The notes under the pieces were generated by a model. The model was given only the letters and a program-made list of their open reading frames with translations. It was not told where the DNA came from and ran no database searches. From Arenicellaceae bacterium (lineage in GTDB: Bacteria; Pseudomonadota; Gammaproteobacteria; Arenicellales; Arenicellaceae), in NCBI GenBank assembly GCA_029246505.1, contig JAQWNC010000015.1:1-64000 (forward strand): DNA of 64,000 bases, given 5' to 3'. How positions within the stretch are numbered: position 1 is the stretch's first letter; every line of letters begins with the position of its first letter. The translations under genes and the position numbers were made by a program. Shown here one piece after another: positions 61,634 to 64,000 of the stretch.

Positions 61634-62977
61634 CTATTCCTCAGTTACTGAACCACCCAGCACCACTTGAATTAAGTCTTCCGGACGCATGTGTTGCTTA
61701 ACAACTTGGTTAACGCGCTTTAGGTCAACAGCCTCTAATTCTGCTATATAAGTCTGTAGATAATCTACAGGAAGGCCGTAATAAGCAATAGCCATCAAAA
61801 TACGTCCCACCTTCGAATTACTATCTGTACTTAATGGGAAAGAGCCCGCTAAATGTTTTACTGCATTTTGAACTTGCTCTTCAGATGGCCCATTTTCTAC
61901 GAACTCGCCTAGCACATCTCGAACCAACCCTACTGCCTCATCGCGTTTGTCATTACGAGTTTGAAGCCGGATTGTAAAAGAACCAGAGCTCACCATACGA
62001 GAAAAGCCGCTACTCACACCATAAGTTAATCCACGTTTTTCACGTAGCTCATCTGCGAGAATACTTACTAATCCTCCACCACCCAAAATGTAGTTTGCGA
62101 CAATCAAAGGAATAAAGTCTGGATGACCTCGCGGGATGCCTTGATGACCTATAAGAATGGTACTTTGCTGCGAGTCAAAAGAAATAAATTGCTCGCTGGC
62201 GGCTGGAACCATTGGCACTGAAACGTCTCCAGCCAGTCTACCTAACGGTATCGATGCCAATAAACCATCAACCCATGATTCGACTTGAGGTCGAGTCATA
62301 TCTCCAACTACTGCAACCACTAAGTTTGATTGAACAATATATTTTTGATGAAACGCAACGAGGTCCGATTGGTCAATCGCGGCTAATGTAGATTCATCAC
62401 CCGAAGCGGGTAGACCATAGGGATGGTCAGGAAACAATGTCGCCGCATAAGCTTTGCCAGCCATCACCCCGGGCGACTGTTTCTGGCGCTCTAATCCAAC
62501 CAAACGTCTTGCGCGTTCACGCTCCAGAACATCTGGATTAAAGGTTGGTTTAGATAGGGTTTTCCCGAATAATTCACTAGCTTTCTGAAAAATTCCAGCT
62601 TCACTTAGACTTTTAAAGCTTGCTACCACTTTATCTGCATCACTGCTCGCGCCAATTTGCGCTCCGGTTGACTCGATCGCCTCAGCAAGAGAATCTTGAC
62701 CCATGCCTTCGACTCCCATCGTCAGCATTTGACTCATAAGCGATGACAATCCGAGTTTATCGGTAGGATCGTTTGCCGACCCGGCCTTAAACCCCATCGA
62801 AACCTGAACCATTGGAATCTCGTGCGCCTCAACAAAGTAAACTGGAACTCCGTGTTGTGTTTCCCACACCTGAATTTCTGGTGCCGCAGACGCTGTCTGC
62901 AATGTAAATAGCATTAATATTGTCACCACTAAAACTGCTAGGTTCGTAAGCCCTCTCAAAATTCGATAAGCACTCAT
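61634..62977 (-). CDS. M16-family peptidase-like subunit lacking the zinc motif
   Basis: This 447-residue protein has a signal peptide (ending TASAAPE) and two M16 half-domains. The first helical motif reads LGLSSLMSQML where a catalytic M16 member would have HxxEH, so it cannot bind zinc. Later features (HPYGLPASGDE, VAVVGDM, ILGGGGLVSILADELREKRGLTYG) are normal for the family. Such members pair with an active subunit, here the upstream gene. It is probably periplasmic. Confidence 0.88.
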   Translation of the reverse strand: MSAYRILRGLTNLAVLVVTILMLFTLQTASAAPEIQVWETQHGVPVYFVEAHEIPMVQVSMGFKAGSANDPTDKLGLSSLMSQMLTMGVEGMGQDSLAEAIESTGAQIGASSDADKVVASFKSLSEAGIFQKASELFGKTLSKPTFNPDVLERERARRLVGLERQKQSPGVMAGKAYAATLFPDHPYGLPASGDESTLAAIDQSDLVAFHQKYIVQSNLVVAVVGDMTRPQVESWVDGLLASIPLGRLAGDVSVPMVPAASEQFISFDSQQSTILIGHQGIPRGHPDFIPLIVANYILGGGGLVSILADELREKRGLTYGVSSGFSRMVSSGSFTIRLQTRNDKRDEAVGLVRDVLGEFVENGPSEEQVQNAVKHLAGSFPLSTDSNSKVGRILMAIAYYGLPVDYLQTYIAELEAVDLKRVNQVVKQHMRPEDLIQVVLGGSVTEE

Positions 62978-64000
62978 TACGCACCCTCCCCTACATTTAT
63001 AGTATCTTCTGGGTTACTTTCCTTCGGTGACAACTTCACTGTGGTAGCATTGTTGGCAACCAAATATTTTTTCGCAACTGCCATAACCTGTTCCGGAGTC
63101 ACAGTTGATATCTTCTCAAGCCGGGTCTCTTCCAATTCCCAATTTAGACCGATAGTAACCAAGCGACCAATCTTCATAGCCTGATAGAACACTGAATCGC
63201 GTTCAAACACATCAGCTGCTTTGAGCTGTGCTTTCACACGATCAAGCTCTAGCTGACTAACTGGTGCGCTTCGGACCAGAGAAAGTTGCTCTTCAAGGCC
63301 TGCGATTAACTCGTCAGTTGACACTCCTTGGGAAGGGGAACCTCCAAATGTTATCAAGCCATCCAAACGCGTTGTTGCATCATAAGACGTCCATATTGAT
63401 GCCGCCAATTGCTGCTTACGAACCAACGTCTTTTCAAAACGCGCGCTTTGACCTCCATCGAGCACATAAACCAAGACTTCCAGAGCATACGGCTCCCAGT
63501 CCTTTGGATTATCAGCAGAAATTACAGGTACGTAATAGCCCCGAATAAACGAAGGTACTCGCGCGATACGTTCAACCGTTTTATCTCTTCCTGACGCAAA
63601 TCTAGGTTCTGGCGGTGGGTTATTAAGTTCGACCTGAGAGGGTTCCAATGCCCCGAACCATTCTTCAGCCAATTCAAACACTTCGTCTGGTATCACATCT
63701 CCTACGACCACTACTGTGGCGTTATTTGGCGCATAGTATCGTTCATACCAGTCAGCTAAATCAGCAACTGCCATTGAATCAAGATCCTTCCTCCAACCAA
63801 TAATTGGCTGCCCATACGGGCTTACCTGCCACGCTTCAAATCCGAATTGCTCATACAGCCAGGCATCGGGATTATCGTCGGTTCGCATCCTTCGCTCTTC
63901 CTTCACAACCTCAATTTCTTTTATAAATTCATCTTTTGAAAGCAATAGATTTTGCATTCTATTGGATTCGATTTCAAAACTTAAAGGTAGTCGAGACTTC
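62977..64000 (-). CDS. M16-family zinc peptidase, 5' end outside window
   Basis: The frame continues to the right edge without a stop, upstream of the internal ATG at 63,957, as residues RLPLSFEIESNRM. The visible part starts just after where the HxxEH zinc motif should be. It includes EIEVVKEERRMRTDDNPDAW, carrying the third-ligand-type glutamate region, then YGQPIIGWRKDLDSM and the C-terminal M16 half with YVLDGGQSARFEK. It is most likely the catalytic partner of the adjacent subunit. It ends one base into the next gene (ATG/TGA overlap at 62,977). Confidence 0.88.
   Translation of the reverse strand, partial: KSRLPLSFEIESNRMQNLLLSKDEFIKEIEVVKEERRMRTDDNPDAWLYEQFGFEAWQVSPYGQPIIGWRKDLDSMAVADLADWYERYYAPNNATVVVVGDVIPDEVFELAEEWFGALEPSQVELNNPPPEPRFASGRDKTVERIARVPSFIRGYYVPVISADNPKDWEPYALEVLVYVLDGGQSARFEKTLVRKQQLAASIWTSYDATTRLDGLITFGGSPSQGVSTDELIAGLEEQLSLVRSAPVSQLELDRVKAQLKAADVFERDSVFYQAMKIGRLVTIGLNWELEETRLEKISTVTPEQVMAVAKKYLVANNATTVKLSPKESNPEDTINVGEGA

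Overview
This window is chromosomal DNA of a Gram-negative gammaproteobacterium, most likely a marine member of the Cellvibrionales or a close relative. The evidence is the LpxD- and LPLAT-type outer-membrane genes, PBP1b (mrcB), glutamyl-Q tRNA(Asp) synthetase, a large TonB/ExbB/ExbD/DUF3450/TPR energising operon, and the housekeeping run M16-M16-rsmD-coaD-yfhL-type ferredoxin. I see no rRNA, tRNA, CRISPR array, insertion sequence or prophage. The placement below class is a judgement from gene content, not a computed phylogeny.

Positions 1-42,800 form a large surface-polysaccharide (capsule/O-antigen type) region. At 1-5,695 are a methyltransferase, a 5'-truncated capsule-synthesis pseudogene, an ABC flippase-like exporter, a UDP-uronate 4-epimerase and a UDP-sugar 6-dehydrogenase. 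At 6,172-11,422 is an AT-rich, tightly coupled five-gene operon. It encodes an acyl carrier protein, an amino-acid-type adenylating ligase, an AAC(3)-family N-acyltransferase, a methyltransferase, and a one-chain fusion of the two glutamate mutase (methylaspartate mutase) subunits. I read it as a pathway that makes 3-methylaspartate, activates it on a carrier protein, and places it, perhaps methylated, on an amino sugar. This is the most novel item here. At 11,477-20,485 are a full-length copy of the capsule-synthesis gene and an sps/pse-like nonulosonic acid set: PseB-type dehydratase, RmlD-like reductase, NeuB-type synthase, NTF2-like protein, PseG-like hydrolase and SpsF-like cytidylyltransferase, plus a DUF4910 protein and a decayed second cytidylyltransferase. 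No PseC aminotransferase or PseH acetyltransferase is visible.

Positions 20,717-26,071 hold a GT4 glycosyltransferase, a remnant of an MBL-fold gene, a ComEC-like MBL protein, a beta-propeller lipoprotein, another GT4 and a methyltransferase. Positions 26,110-38,549 are a ten-gene minus-strand operon, most genes overlapping by ATGA. It encodes a CofD/YvcK-GT2 fusion, a HAD phosphatase, a sugar nucleotidyltransferase, one GT2, three GT4s, two polytopic membrane proteins and the polyprenyl-phosphate sugar-1-phosphate transferase that would start repeat-unit assembly. A divergent GT2 plus GT-C-like membrane protein pair, a DUF374 acyltransferase and an LpxD homologue follow.

Positions 42,800-46,000 are a zone of gene decay around gluQ. 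I could read a broken animal-type haem peroxidase, a broken AlgR/LytTR response regulator and a broken B12-binding radical SAM (DUF4080) protein there. Positions 46,178-64,000 return to core functions: a CinA/MoaB-like protein, a TPR lipoprotein, mrcB, the nine-gene TonB energising operon ending in a clear intrinsic terminator, two small lipoproteins, a ferredoxin, coaD, rsmD and a pair of M16 peptidase-like proteins. The last of these runs off the window.
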